A stretch of DNA of 64,000 nucleotides, from the NCBI GenBank assembly GCA_015680685.1, contig MNCI01036292.1, forward strand, positions 987,978 to 1,051,977, written 5' to 3'. Of the stretch, positions 8,851-20,216 are shown piece after piece (position 1 is the stretch's first letter; every line of letters starts with the position of its first letter). This DNA is from Gnetum montanum (lineage: Eukaryota > Streptophyta > Gnetopsida > Gnetales > Gnetaceae). A model generated the notes under the pieces. That model was not told the origin of the DNA, did no database searches, and worked only from the letters and a program-made list of their open reading frames with translations. The position numbers and the translations under genes were made by a program.

Positions 8851-10934
8851 ACCCAGATTATGATGAAGAAAGGTGTTGTAGTCACCTAACCCTTTTTAGG
8901 GTCTTCCCTAATGGAATCATAGCAAAAAATTATTTGGGATGGCTTTGGTTCTATAGGTGCAGAAAGAAGCATGAACAAATGGATCACCTTCTCTTCTGTT
9001 GGCATGTTCTCGTCGACAGGAATTGCTGTTAACATGTAGACCAAAACCTCATGATGTGTGGTGGATGTCATGATCAGGTCATACAAGCTTAGCATGGTGT
9101 TTTTCTATTTGAGAGCCTACTTGACCTGGGAGAGAGTGGTCAAGTGGTGTTGACCACTTTCTAGTTTATTGCCTTTCTCCTCTTCCATTTATCCCAGAAG
9201 ACGAATTTTCTAAGGAGGGACAGTTTCGGGTCTAGTTTCAGATCCTCTTAGGTGAGGTGGTGAAGACTGTGCATGGGTAGCAATGTCATTTTTTGGCAAC
9301 AAGGGAATAGATGCAGGGGGTGAAGATGTAGGCTTCGAAGTACCTGGAATAGTACCTTCCCTCGACATCTCACTAATCAAACGCACTTCTCGTTTCCTAG
9401 GAGGAGAAGGCTGTAAAGTTGTCTTATGTGGGGCGGGGGCTGTTGAATGGGTTGACCCTTGATAATGAATGGAGCTAATGGTGTTAATGTCCAAGGCAGT
9501 GATGCGGTTTTGCTAACAGGTGGTGTAGGGGAAGATGTCTGAGGAGGGACTCTCAAGACAAAAGGTTGTTGCGTACTTTGATTAGCCACTGGTGGCAATG
9601 GTGCGCTACGCTGAGGCACACAAATCACAAATGGTTACTGGGGAGGCCTAGGATTACTATCAATGCCAATGGTGTTCATAATGTAATGGGCATTGTTGTC
9701 ATTAAGAGAGTTAGTGTAGATGTGCAGGGATCAATTCTCGGGACATACCGGATTGCTTTTATCTAGCACTAGTTTTCCCTGATCGATCATCCTTTGGATA
9801 TCATCCTTCAACACCATGCAGTAATTTGTGTCATGACCATACTATTGGTGGTAGTCACAAAACCGCTCGAGCTTGAAATCCTTAGTCACAAAACCACTCT
9901 AGCGATCTTTATGCTTGAAGTTTGGTTTGGATGATGCAGATATCCTAGGTGAGGAGGTAGAGGGTTACAGTGGATTACCCTGTTTAGGCATGGGGTTAGT
10001 TGTAGGTGTAGCCAATTTTTTATTGTTCTTGTTACTATTGTTGGGTTTGGCTTTGTTTGCCATAATGGCCACTGTGGCTGTTACAGCCTTACCGTTTTCC
10101 TTGTCCTTCTTTGCAAAGGTGTTCTTGTATGCAATGTAGGCCAAGTCTTTGCTTGCCTTAGCCACATCCTGTATGCTCTTAGTTTGGGCGAAAGCCTAAG
10201 TGAGAGTGTGTGGAGCAAGATAATATAGCTTAGACATAATAAAGTTGTTTACTGCACCCTTGAAAAAGTCCAGCAAGTGGGCCTCTGTGATGAGCTCACA
10301 GATTTCATTAAGGGTCATGCTCTAGTGTTGGATAAGCTTCTGGACTGGTTCTAGCAGGTCTTGTTTTACACTCATCAGTTGATCTAGCATGACCTATGGT
10401 CTCAAGTTGTACTTGAAGCACATCACAAACTAGGTTAGAAGCTCCTCTAGGGTTGATATGGAGGAGCATGGAAGGGTGCAGTACTAGTCCAAGGCTTTTC
10501 CATTCAGAGACATGGTAAAGACATGAATGATCGTATGCGGCCATTTTTGCAAAAGAAGGGACTCAGACCTAAATGTAACAATATGTCCATTGGGATCTCC
10601 CTTTCTGTTGTATTTTGTGAAATGGGGGAGTGACATCCCTAGGGGTAACATTAATGCAGGGACTGCCAGGTTGATGAGATCATCCTGGTAGAAGTCCATG
10701 ACTTTTACCGTGTTGGACTCAACAGCCTTGAGGCATTTTATTTTCTCAGTAAGGGTTTGGATAAGTTGGAATTCTTGATCCAGGCCTAGGAATGATGCAA
10801 ACAGTTGGGGAATCATAGGGGCAGCTCCCATCTGTGGAGTGGCAAGGGCAGCAACGTGACCCATCAGTGGTGTCGTTCGATTGACCCTTGTGAACTATGT
10901 TGCTTGTGGTATCTACCAAATGGTAGGTGGTTCT
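8851..10934 (-). pseudogene. Gag of element A, 5' end removed
   Basis: Minus-strand structural (capsid/nucleocapsid) protein. The capsid-like block at 10750-10490 includes LPHFTKYNRKGDPNGHIVTF and WPHTIIHVF. It is followed by a helical region with KYNLRP and KLYYLAP, a basic lysine-rich stretch (10165-9990) and a zinc-knuckle-like CDYHQ.YGHDTNYC (about 9850-9800) as in Tat gag. After it come a proline-rich tail with PFVLRVPP-type repeats (9630-9210) and a linker to protease. Numerous stops are present. The N-terminus is cut at 10934 by the oppositely oriented LTR of element B. A copy of the cut end occurs at 22248-22477. Confidence 0.8.
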
Positions 10935-11154
10935 TGAAACACCACAAAATTTTGAGCTTAGTACTTCTCCAACAAGAATCGAGCTAAGTCATCAGATTTC
11001 TTAGTGTGACTAAAGCCTGAGGACCCCACAGACATCTTTAAGTAGAGTCAGACTCAACAAGGAGTAGTTCCCTGGGACCTACCGACGACCACAGAAACAT
11101 CTGCTATTAAAAATGGCAACTTTGGAGCTCAAAATACTTAGTTTTCACTAAGTA

Positions 11155-11560
11155 TACATTCTCAGCGTATACGCCCAATTTTTCATTAGCGTATGCGCCC
11201 AAGTTTGCGTGCCCAGCGTATACGCCTAGCGTACATGCCTCACATGTACACTTAGCATGTACGACTCGTGTATATGCCCGACACGCAATCCCCAGAGACG
11301 GCATAGAAACAACATTTCAGAACAAGATCTAGATAGAGCATCAACTCAAATGAATAGAGTAATCTTTTAGGTGTTGACATCATGTATCATAGAGTCCATA
11401 TGCTAAGCATTCGCATCCTGCATGCCCAGCGTATACGCCTAGCATATACACCCAGCATATACGCCCAACATATACAGTGTATATGCCCAGCATCTACAGT
11501 GTACACGCCCAGCGTATATGCCCAATATGTACAGCAGTATACGCTGGCGTACAGCACGCT
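11155..11560. repeat. U3 palindrome arrays (GCGTATACGC) in LTR B
   Basis: The word AGCGTATACGCC and variants (AGCATATACGCC, AGCGTACACGCC) recur about 18 times in two clusters, 11155-11290 and 11395-11560, split by about 100 bp of unique U3. GCGTATACGC is a perfect 10-bp palindrome. Both clusters lie upstream of the TATA box. Confidence 0.8.
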
Positions 11561-11638
11561 ATACACTTGTAAAATATTATTCTTTTGCACTTGGTCAACG
11601 CGCCACATGTCACCCAACCCGAGTCTAACGTCTAAACC

Positions 11639-11647
11639 TATATAAAA
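11639..11647 (+). promoter_or_regulatory. TATA box of LTR B
   Basis: TATATAAAA within ACCTATATAAAAACCCC, about 600 bp from the LTR end, would drive the genomic RNA. The same sequence is found at 23195-23203, inverted at 20811-20819, and weakened at about 33291-33299. Confidence 0.6.
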
Positions 11648-12246
11648 ACCCCAATTTTTCATTAGATCGAGGTTGGCAATTTTGAGTAAACCAGAGAAAA
11701 AGAGAAATAGAGATGCTGTGAGACAAGAGCAGAAACCTTGTATGTTGGAGCTTACCCTGTACGCTGAGCATACAACCTTTACGTTGTGCCTGCAGTTTAA
11801 GCCAGTATACACGGTCATCCCTGCATCCACCGGGGCTAATCATCCACCTTGTGTTAGAGCCACAACTGTGTTAGACCGGTGCATTGTAACTCTCATTTTG
11901 CAATAACACTGCTGCATTTCTTTACTACAATTTGTTATAGTTTTATTCATTGTTGCCTGTTTAATGTTTATGCTATTGTACATTTACACTCTTTTTACAT
12001 TATTTATGTTGTTTACGCACTATTTTACATCAGTTACGCCATCTACATATAACCCAGCGTGTAGCATATCGGTATACGTTAGGGGAAATCCTTGCCTAAT
12101 CCACGTGCAGACCATCCAAGATACTCTGCCTTCATTAATTCTAGCTTGCCCTCGGGCAAAGGTAGGGTCTTCTGTGCATGTCCGGGGATCTCCAGGTTTC
12201 TGTTTCATTCCAGCTGGAGACCGACGATTTCGAATGGTACAGAAAT

Positions 12247-12265
12247 TGGCGCTACAAGAAGGGCC
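12247..12265 (+). promoter_or_regulatory. Primer-binding site of element B
   Basis: TGGCGCTACAAGAAGGGCC begins 5 bp after the LTR end. The same position in the other families reads TGGTGCTAGAAGGAGGGCC (D), TGGCACTAGAAGGAGGGCC (G) and a decayed TAGCATTAGAAGGAGGGCC (H). TGG at the start fits pairing with a tRNA CCA end. I cannot name the tRNA. Confidence 0.65.
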
Positions 12266-12771
12266 TGACTTGTTTTTTGTTTAATTGAAACGCTAATCAT
12301 GTTACCTGTTCAAATACAGTGTCTACGTTGCTATAGGGTTTACACTGCTACAGTGTCTATGATGCTACAGTGTTTATGCTACTACAGTGTTTACGTTGCT
12401 ATAGTACCGCTACAGTTTTTTTCAACAAAAACACAAAAAACACATCTGTTTCAAAGCCGAATTCGCTGCGATTCACACCTACTTGAAGTCGGTGTAAGTA
12501 CTAATGGCCACCAACATGGATCACCTTGTCCAATGCATACGATACACATAATATAAGGATTCTAAGATGACTTCCTCTTTCCCAAGATCGCCATCTACAT
12601 ATGAGTACGGTTCATAATTTTATACTTAGCCAAATTTTCTCCCATTTATGCTATACGTGCTAGACACTTAGAAAAATTTTCAGTGTTCACACATCGAACA
12701 CTCTGAACACTTAGCTCAAAAACACTCAGCACTTGTTAGCCAGCTCGTACACTGCCCCTTCACACATCACC
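12266..12771 (+). other. Leader of element B with tandem repeat
   Basis: Untranslated stretch between PBS and gag. At 12308-12420 there is a tandem array of about 20-bp units built on GCTACAGTGTTTATGCTAC. The remainder is non-coding and ends in a good plant start context (CACCATGG) at 12770. Confidence 0.65.
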
Positions 12772-14220
12772 ATGGAGTCATCTCAGACCTCTAATGCACA
12801 CACCTTCGCAATCCTCACATAGGAACAATACAACTTTATTTGTGTGAAGATTCAGGCCAACCTACATCTTGACACCATAGAACAGGAGGCAAAACGAAAC
12901 TTCAAGCGCATATACATGGGAGGTCATGAATTCTTCCCCTCTGTATATGACATCATCCCCCTTTCTGATCCTCATCATATGCTCATCTCCCAGCTCCTTC
13001 TGGCAAGGAGTCAAGACACATGGCGACCCAATGAGGAGCCCCAAAACCAACATGATGTAGATGACTTCAAGGCACAGTCTAAACCTGAGGATTCATGCCA
13101 CACCCTTAGTCCCCATGCCTACGTGAACCCATCACTCCATCCTCACATGGGACAGACAGCCACCCATCAATCCTCAATGATCATGCAAGCACCAGTGTCC
13201 CGACATGGACTACCCACATCCACATCCACCCAGTACATACCGCATGTGCAAATGCATGGGGCCACTTTCATTACATCAGCCCCACACATCTAGGGTGTCA
13301 CTTCACAGTTTGTGGCTAGGCAAGGAACCATACCCCTTATTCAACAATCCACTCACTTCAATGTGTCACACCCCACAACCACAACCCTAAACATTGCTCC
13401 ACAGTAACAAATGACAACCCAACAATCTCCCCAACCAACTAATCTGCCTGGCACTCAAGAGTGGGCAGAAGCAAAACAAATGATGCAAGCATTAGTTGAT
13501 GAGGTAAAGCAACTCAAAACTGCCAACACTGAATAAGTTAAAGTACTTGATTTCTACCAGGATAATCCAATTAGCTCTTCAATGCCACCGTTGGCTTTAG
13601 GGAAGGGAATCACCCTCCCACAGTTAACCAAGTACAATGGGAAGGGAGATCCGAACGCTCACTTATTCACGTTTCAATCAGAAACTCTATTGCTTCAGGC
13701 TTGGCCCCACGCAATCTTGCGAGTGTTCACTATGTTCTTAATGGGTGTAGCCTTAGACTAGTACCGAGCCTTGCCTCATAACTCCATATCCTCTCTGGAG
13801 GATCTGTTACATCAGTTTGTTACCTGGTTTAAGTACAACCTCAAGCCTAAAGCCACACTAGATAGCCTAATACAGGTGAAACAAGTACCACTTGAGTCTA
13901 TGCAAAAGTTCATCCAACGATGGAGTGTAGCCCTTAACAAACTTCATGAGCCCATCCCTGAAAAGTATTTCCTTACGATTCTGAAGGGATCCATGACTAA
14001 CTTCATTAAATCAAAACTGTATTACCTAAGCGCTCAAACGTTGAGCCAAGCATTCACACAGATCAAGAACATTGAACAAGCTACACAAACTACCAATGAT
14101 CATGCCTATGTGGCTTAAAAGAAGAAACATGTTGCTAAAAAATAGACAATAATGGAAAGTATAGCTGCAAGCACAAAAGCAACAAACACCAGTACTAACC
14201 CGTCTGCAACAACAAGGGCC
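12772..14220 (+). pseudogene. Gag of element B, copy 1, 3' truncated
   Basis: It starts at ATG 12772 (CACCATGG), chosen because the same ATG opens the copy at 24328 and the frame continues. The first block runs through QYNFICVKIQANLHLD (an in-frame TAG at 12820 interrupts it) and a Gln/Pro/Thr-rich linker. The capsid block is LPQLTKYNGKGDPNAHLFTF (about 13610-13680), followed by WPHAILRVFTMFL, KYNLKPKATLDSLIQVKQ and KLYYLSAQTLSQAFTQ. The knuckle and C-terminus are missing: the sequence jumps at 14221 into minus-strand RT of A2 at a shared ACCCCA. Confidence 0.85.
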
Positions 14221-14226
14221 ACCCCA
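14221..14226. other. Chimeric junction: B gag to A2 RT, 6-bp microhomology
   Basis: Upstream sequence matches B gag up to 25782; downstream sequence matches A from 2087. The hexamer ACCCCA is present in both parents (2087-2092 and 25777-25782) and once at the join. Confidence 0.8.
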
Positions 14227-14952
14227 TGGGATCATGAAGGTTGTTGTTAACTAATGCTATGGGTTAATGTATATTTGGCTGTAACCAGAGAAACCATCCA
14301 TGAAGGATAACAGAGCATGACCAACCATAGTGTCAATGAGTTGATCGATACTTGGAAGTGGGAAATCATCTTTGATCGTTGGTTTGTTAAGATCCCAGAA
14401 GTCTATAAAGATTCGTATTCCTCTCGTTTTCTTAGAAACTACAACAATGTTAGACACCCATTCTGAATAATCAACTGCCCAGATGAAACCAGCCTAGCAT
14501 AGCTTAGTGATTTCATCTCATACGTCTAGTGCAATCTCTGGTTTAACCTTACAAGCTTTCTGCTTAACCACTTTCATGCGTGGGTCTAAGACAATGTTGT
14601 GCTGTATCAGCCTTGGATCTAAACCTGACATGTCACTGTATGACCATGAAAATACTTCAATGTTATCCTCTATAATTTTGGCTACATCTTTGTGCATATG
14701 CGAATCTAGAAGGGAACTAGGTTTCAACATTTTTATTTGCCCCTTAGATGTGGTCACAAGCATTTTGATGAGAGGATCCTCAGTTACATCCGCGACCTCT
14801 AAATCTAGGGCTTGGACGAGATGCTTAGGCTAGTCTGGAAATGCTTCTAATGATTCTATGGTACTGATTGCAGGTGATTCCTAGTCTATTAGATCTGGGT
14901 TCAATTGTCTCGTCAGTTTGCCATGTGGACCTGCTAAAGCTAAAGGTGAAGA
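14227..14952 (-). pseudogene. RT N-terminal half, copy A2
   Basis: Near-identical to 2093-2818. The minus strand carries the pre-RT block and IDFWDLNKPTIKDDFPLPS plus FMDGFSGYSQIYINP, then stops abruptly at the junction, so the YMDD part, RNases H and integrase are absent. It differs from the first copy by scattered substitutions only. Confidence 0.85.
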
Positions 14953-15743
14953 GAGGTCATGATGGATTTCCATTCTTGCTCAATCTGCCAAAATGAAATG
15001 AAAGTCTGGTTAAGAGTTACTTGTTCGTAGTAATCATGCATAGTGAAAATTTGCAAAGTAGCAATGAAATGTGAGTAATTGAGACAAGAGAAAAGTGTGA
15101 TAGAAAGCTTAAGATTTGCCAGTTTAATGTCATGGCGGACTGCTTGGAAGTAAAGATGCAAAACTGTTAGTGTAAAAATTGAAAACTGCTAATGTAAGAA
15201 TGTAAAAACTGCTATTTTAACATCTTTTGGACTTCCAATATCTTAGAGTATTAGTTTAAGGTTTTTACAGACTTCCTAGATGTAAAAAAAATGTAAAAAT
15301 GCTAGTATAAAGAACAAAAAGCTACTAATGTAAAAAAGTGCAAAACTGCTGATGTAAAAACGTGAAACCGCTAGTTTAATGTCATTTCGGACTGCCAATG
15401 ACTGAAAGTGTCAAGACTGCTAGTTTAATGTCATTGTGGATTGCTAACTAGATTGACATTGTGTGCTAGGATTGCTAGTTTAAGGTCTTTTCGGACTGCT
15501 AACTAGATTGGAACTACGCATTAGGATTGCTAGTTTAAGGTCTTTTCAGACCACCTAAAATGTAAGATATTTATTTTTTGTGAAGGCAAATGGCTACCTT
15601 GAAGCGTGTCAAGGCTCTTCACCTAGGCCCACCTATTTTAATGTGAACACTGCTACCATGTTATGGGGGGCATGCTACGCTGCATGGCATACTCCACATT
15701 AAACAGAGAGAGAGAATGACAAGTTTCCTTTTCACCATTATGG
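14953..15743. repeat. Spacer with hairpin minisatellite, copy A2
   Basis: Copy of 2819-3609, again with GCTAGTTTAAGGTC units from about 15125 to 15560 and no coding sequence. Confidence 0.7.
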
Positions 15744-15753
15744 TTATAAATAG
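15744..15753 (+). promoter_or_regulatory. TATA box of antisense gene A2
   Basis: TTATAAATAG, 137 bp upstream of the ATG at 15881. Here the region is present once, without the duplication seen around 3724. Confidence 0.6.
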
Positions 15754-15880
15754 GGATTAACACCTAGTAAACTCGTCATTTTCACTGTAATAGTGCAGAG
15801 CCCACATTCGAAGCATAGAGCCCACATTTAGAGCATAGAGTGATTGTGGTGATAGAGAGCAAGGCGATTTTGGTATAGCA

Positions 15881-18800
15881 ATGAGGAAAGAGTCGGCAAG
15901 CAAGACGATGGTCCCCAAGAAAGAACGCAAACACCTGGCACTCGCAAAGGTCGACGAGGTGAAAGAAACCCTAGGGCAGGTGTCATAGGCATGCATCATG
16001 GTGAAAGAGGAGACACCATTGACCTAGTAGGCTGGTATGCTTCTTCTGTTTTCTTATGCCTCTATTATTTTTTTCTCTTTCCTTGTTTGTCACATGAGTT
16101 CCTGCAATTTATCCTCCAACGCTTCAATGTGATCATTTGGTCACACCTGGTGGAGGAGGTAGTGACCACCATAATAGAAACCCTATTGCCTGGGGCAAAT
16201 AAGGGTATTCTGAGATTTTTAATGGACGGAGAAATTAGCAATAGGTAGGGAGAAGGGTCCAGTCAGTGCACAAAAAATTTGAGGCGTTTGTCTTGGATCT
16301 AGGAGATGCGCAAGTATAATTTCTACCACCTCTACAACACTTTGTTTATTGCATGTCATATGGGAATGAGCTTCCAAAACCTGCCAGGAACTGTTTACAA
16401 TGCTGGCGGGTGAGTTTTATAGCCATGTTCTGCTATGCTATGCAATGTTTGCTATGCTAGTCAAATGTTAATAATGTGTTTTTGTTACCAGGTTTTTCAT
16501 CAATGAGGAAGGGCTTCATGGCGATATGGATGTGTTGACCATAGCACAAATGGCACTGCAGGAGTTTTCTTCCATCGAGAATATGCACATAGTTGTGATA
16601 GGCCAATGTGGGGGTGAGTACCAAACCTACCCAACCTAGTATCCCAAACTCTATAATAGATGCAAGGAGTCCAATTGGTTGGATGAGGGATGGGCACCCT
16701 TTGAACCAATTACCATTGAAGATTTCTTAGTTATTCTTCCACCATTCCCATCACCATTTAAGCCTGCTAAGCTAATTAGTAAGCTACTACATGTTTGAGT
16801 GTCATTGTATTTTTTTCTACTATCGGTGCTTTGCCTAACTTGTTTTTTTGCTTCTTCTGTTTTTGTGTTTTTGTGCTAACTGCTATTGTGCAAACTGCTA
16901 TAGGGGCAAAAAATTCCTAGGAGGTGATAGTGATAACCTCTGGGAACTAGGAGGCCAACATCTTCTTCAACTATGAGAAGGTAGATGAGAGGGAATGTTG
17001 GATATGTAGTGTGGCCTTGGAATCCATGCTCAAGCATTTTGAAGATGCTTGGCTCATGGATTTGTTCCTAGCCCCGAATCCAAGTGTCGCTACCACTGAG
17101 ATGCTCATCCTAGCTGACTCCTTTTTCAAAAAGGTAGATCACTTCCGCACACATGTACACAGTGTGCGGGTGGTTCTTGAAGTCAATGACTAGCTATTCG
17201 TGGACCTTTTCGGTGTCCTTGCTGATGGTTTCTTCATAGTGTCAAAGACCAAGAAAGAGTTGAACTATCAAAAGGAGGACATTGAGGAGTGTCTAGGGGT
17301 TGCAAAATTGTGGAAGGGGATCCCTATGACGAAGGTCAAGCCAAGACCCACCAAAGAGGTTTATCCCATCTTTTGTGCTCACACTTTTTCCTAGCTACTT
17401 TCCCAAGGAAAGATCATTGGGATTGAGCAAGCTTGGGTGATGCGGGAGGTCATGGAAGAGGGGGAACACTACAATTGGGCTAGGTATCTATGTAAGGGCC
17501 TACAAACTGAAATCATCGTGCTTCATAAGAAGCAAGAGTCCCACTTCAATGTGCACTACACTTGTTACATAGCCTACTTGCAGCATTTCGTGGAGTTTTT
17601 GGTAGTCTACAAGAACAGATGTTGGGTTATGTGAAATTGCAATTAGATTTCCAAACTGTGGATCTGGAAAATCCTCTGGACCACCCGAGCCTAAGATCCC
17701 CTAGAGGCTATTGGGGAGTCATTTTCTATGATGACTAAGGATCGAGTGGCTTGCCACTTTTTTGGCCAAGAGAGTGTAGGAGAGGCACCTCCTACTTCTG
17801 TCAGTAGCGTGTCATAGGAGAAATGTCTCATCACCAAGACAGTGGCCACCAAGATGCTGTGAAAGAGGCCTCAACCAGTTGAGATGATCCTTTGTGTAGA
17901 GGAAGAATAGGGGCAGATGTTATGGTTCAAGCTACATAAGATGAAACCCCCCATTGGTAAGTTCTTTTGTTCATGTTTATTTCCTCGTCCACTTTGCTAA
18001 TGCCTGCTATGCTATGCTACGCTACGCAACGTAGCACAATGTAGCACCTACTTTAAGCTAACTTGCTTGAAGCTAATGCAAATATGTTTTTGTTGCCAGG
18101 GGAAGAAGAAGAAGAAGAAGAAGGTAATGAAGAGGTGTTGGCCCCAAGATGGGGGTGGTGAATAAAGACACAGAGGCCCTAGTCTCAGAAGAAAGGGCCC
18201 TGGTCAAGAGGGAAGGAGCTCCTGTCACTAAGGAAGGGGCTCTTGTTGTTAAGGAAAATCCTCCTACTAACAAGGAGGACATTTTTGGAGATGAAGAGGA
18301 TTCTCTTATGGATGAGGAGGATGTTGATGCCTCAAAAGGAAAGAACCCAGCAAATAAAGAAGAAGTTTACATCGACCAGGAAGGGACTTCTACTAAGGAT
18401 GCTTCCATTGTTTTAAGTCAGAAAGGAGGGGAATTGCAATTAGATACTCGTGAGTTTGCTTTAGTTACAACCTTGTCACAGTTCACCTCGATCATTACTA
18501 ACATGTTTGATTGCATGATAGACACCTCTGTTAATGTTATAGGACCCCCTTTGATTCGCCTGGAACCATGGGCCGAGACCCTCAACAAACCCACATTCAT
18601 GCAAGGGGTCATCGACGACATAATCGGTCATCTCAAATAGGTTGATCCTGAAGTGGATAAGTAAAGTAGCTATGCTAGGCTCTTTTGTGTTGCTATGCTA
18701 GAGTTCCTGATTTTGCTAATCTTGTTATGCTAGTGTGATTGATGTGCTCTTTATGTGGTTATAACCTCTCGACTCAAATGGGACCCGACATGGGTATTGA

Positions 18801-19808
18801 AGGTTGGTGTCATGCCTACATTCCTGCCCCAAGTGGCCAAGGTGGCTCATTGCATATACGATGAGGCTAGCAGATGTGCTTTGCCCTCAGCACACCCCTT
18901 GTGGGAGTGTAGGTGCATTAATGAGGACTTGTGGAAACGGGTCCAGAAAGCTGAGAAAGAGAAGGCTAAATTGAGCACCGAAGTGGGAGACCTCAAATCG
19001 AGAAACGAATTCCTCATGGCCCATGATACTAATGATGGAAGTTGGCGCACAGCTGTGATAGATTATGCTAGATATTGGACAGTCATGCAACACAACAATG
19101 AAGCCACCCGAGAAATAATAAAATAGCAGATACATATGGACTTGTTGGCATAGAAGAACAAGGATTGGAAGGATTACAGTGCCAGAGTTTACAAGTGGGG
19201 GAAGTTCCAGAAAAATCATAAACGCATGTATAAACCGGAACGTGCCACCTACCGCAAACTATACAAGGATTCTTCTGTGGAGGTGTTTACTTATAAAGCA
19301 TTCATAAATGCCATTGGTGCTTCTAAGGCTTATAACAAGTTCATGGAGCAAGTAAAGGTTAGTGAATCTCCTGGACAGGAAGTGGATCTTCCCATAGGTG
19401 AGACCACTACCACCTCCTTTTCTTTGGGACTATCAAGATGGACGACCATTGAAAAGGAGAAAGCTATTGCAGACGCTGAACCAAGTGATAGGCATTGGGC
19501 AAGTATCATGGAGGAGGAAGTCTGGCACTACCTCAAGCTTGGTTTGGATCGCATACCCTTTGAAAAGGATGCAAGGCCATCTCAGGTTAGTCACTTTTTA
19601 CTATAGAAAAGGCTTATGCTAGCTTTCATATGTTGCTCTAGCTGACTACTTCACTATTACAATGTAGGTTCTAGATGAAGATGCATGGCCCATAGAGGGT
19701 GGAAATGAAGAGGTAGGAGAGGGCAATGCAGAGGAAGGTGAAGCGGAAAAGAATGATGCAGAAGGTAATGGTGTGGGTGAAGATGATGCAGATGAAGATA
19801 ACCCATGA
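15881..19808 (+). pseudogene. Antisense multi-exon gene A2, best preserved copy
   Basis: Exons: 1 at 15881-16026; 2 ending 16409; 3 at 16492-16778 (287 nt); 4 at 16904-17956 (1053 nt); 5 at 18100 to about 18660; 6 from about 18765 to 19585; 7 at 19668-19808 (TGA). The junctions 2/3 (phase 2), 3/4 (phase 1), 4/5 (phase 1) and 6/7 (phase 0) keep one frame, and intron 2 has a proper TTACCAG|G acceptor. Exon 4 lacks several stops of copy A (GAG for TAG in the PTKEVYP block, TGG in HYNWARY, TGT in EECLGV) and has 7 nt that A lost. Remaining stops (for example after VLEVND) and a 1-nt deletion near 18147 still disable it. The product is unrecognised: about 1,000 or more residues, with an acidic exon 5, a coiled-coil-like exon 6 and an acidic C-terminus. 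No signal peptide or membrane segment is evident. Confidence 0.72.
18176..18385 (+). repeat. Heptapeptide repeat in exon 5, copy A2
   Basis: Same ten seven-residue units as at 6151-6360, with two or three substitutions. Confidence 0.75.
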
Positions 19809-20216
19809 AAACATGGGATTTTTGAAAACATGGGAGAAAATTTGGCTAAGTATAAAATTATGAACCGTACTCATATGCAGATGGCGATCTTGGGAAAGAG
19901 GAAGTCATCTTAGAATCCTTATATTATGTGTATCGTATGCATTGGACAAGGTGATCCATGTTGGTGGCCATTAGTACTTACACCGACTTCAAGTAGGTGT
20001 GAATCGCAGCGAATTCGGCTTTGAAACAGATGTGTTTTTTGTGTTTTTGTTGAAAAAAACTGTAGTGGTACTATAGCAACGTAAACACTGTAGCATCATA
20101 GACACTGTAGCAGTGTAAACCCTATAGCAACATAGACACTGTATTTGAATAGGTAACGTGATTAGCATTTCAATTAAACAAAAAACAAGTCAGGCCCTTC
20201 TTGTAGCACCAATTTC
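19809..20216 (-). other. Junction and inverted leader of element B
   Basis: After the antisense gene stop, the sequence switches near 19830 (shared ATGGGA) to the reverse complement of B leader 12247-12650. It includes the leader tandem repeat (20050-20150) and the PBS at 20193-20211 (reverse complement reads TGGTGCTACAAGAAGGGCC). No gag start is included. Confidence 0.75.

Larger units (their letters stand above)
10935..12241 (+). repeat. LTR of element B, copy 1 (1.31 kb)
   Basis: It starts TGAAACACCACAAAATTTTG and ends GGTACA just before the primer-binding site. The start matches the LTR starts of the other families (TGAAACACC). It contains a TATA box at 11639-11647 and two U3 arrays of the palindromic word AGCGTATACGCC (11155-11290, 11395-11560). 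Other copies are at 22478-23797 (complete), 29465-29729 (5' fragment), 20217-21163 (inverted, truncated) and 32687-33679 (inverted, truncated). Confidence 0.85.

Noticed and set aside
11155-11560. CRISPR-like array
   Set aside because: Words are 10-12 bp without regular spacers, sit in the U3 of a plant LTR, and the context is eukaryotic.
11387-11830. 147-codon minus-strand frame in LTR B
   Set aside because: The frame runs through palindromic LTR repeats and is the shadow of a repeat free of stops in one phase; no protein similarity.
14026-14235. Frame spanning the junction at 14221 as a fusion gene
   Set aside because: The join puts gag next to reversed RT; the frame arises by chance on the minus strand and is a product of the rearrangement or assembly.
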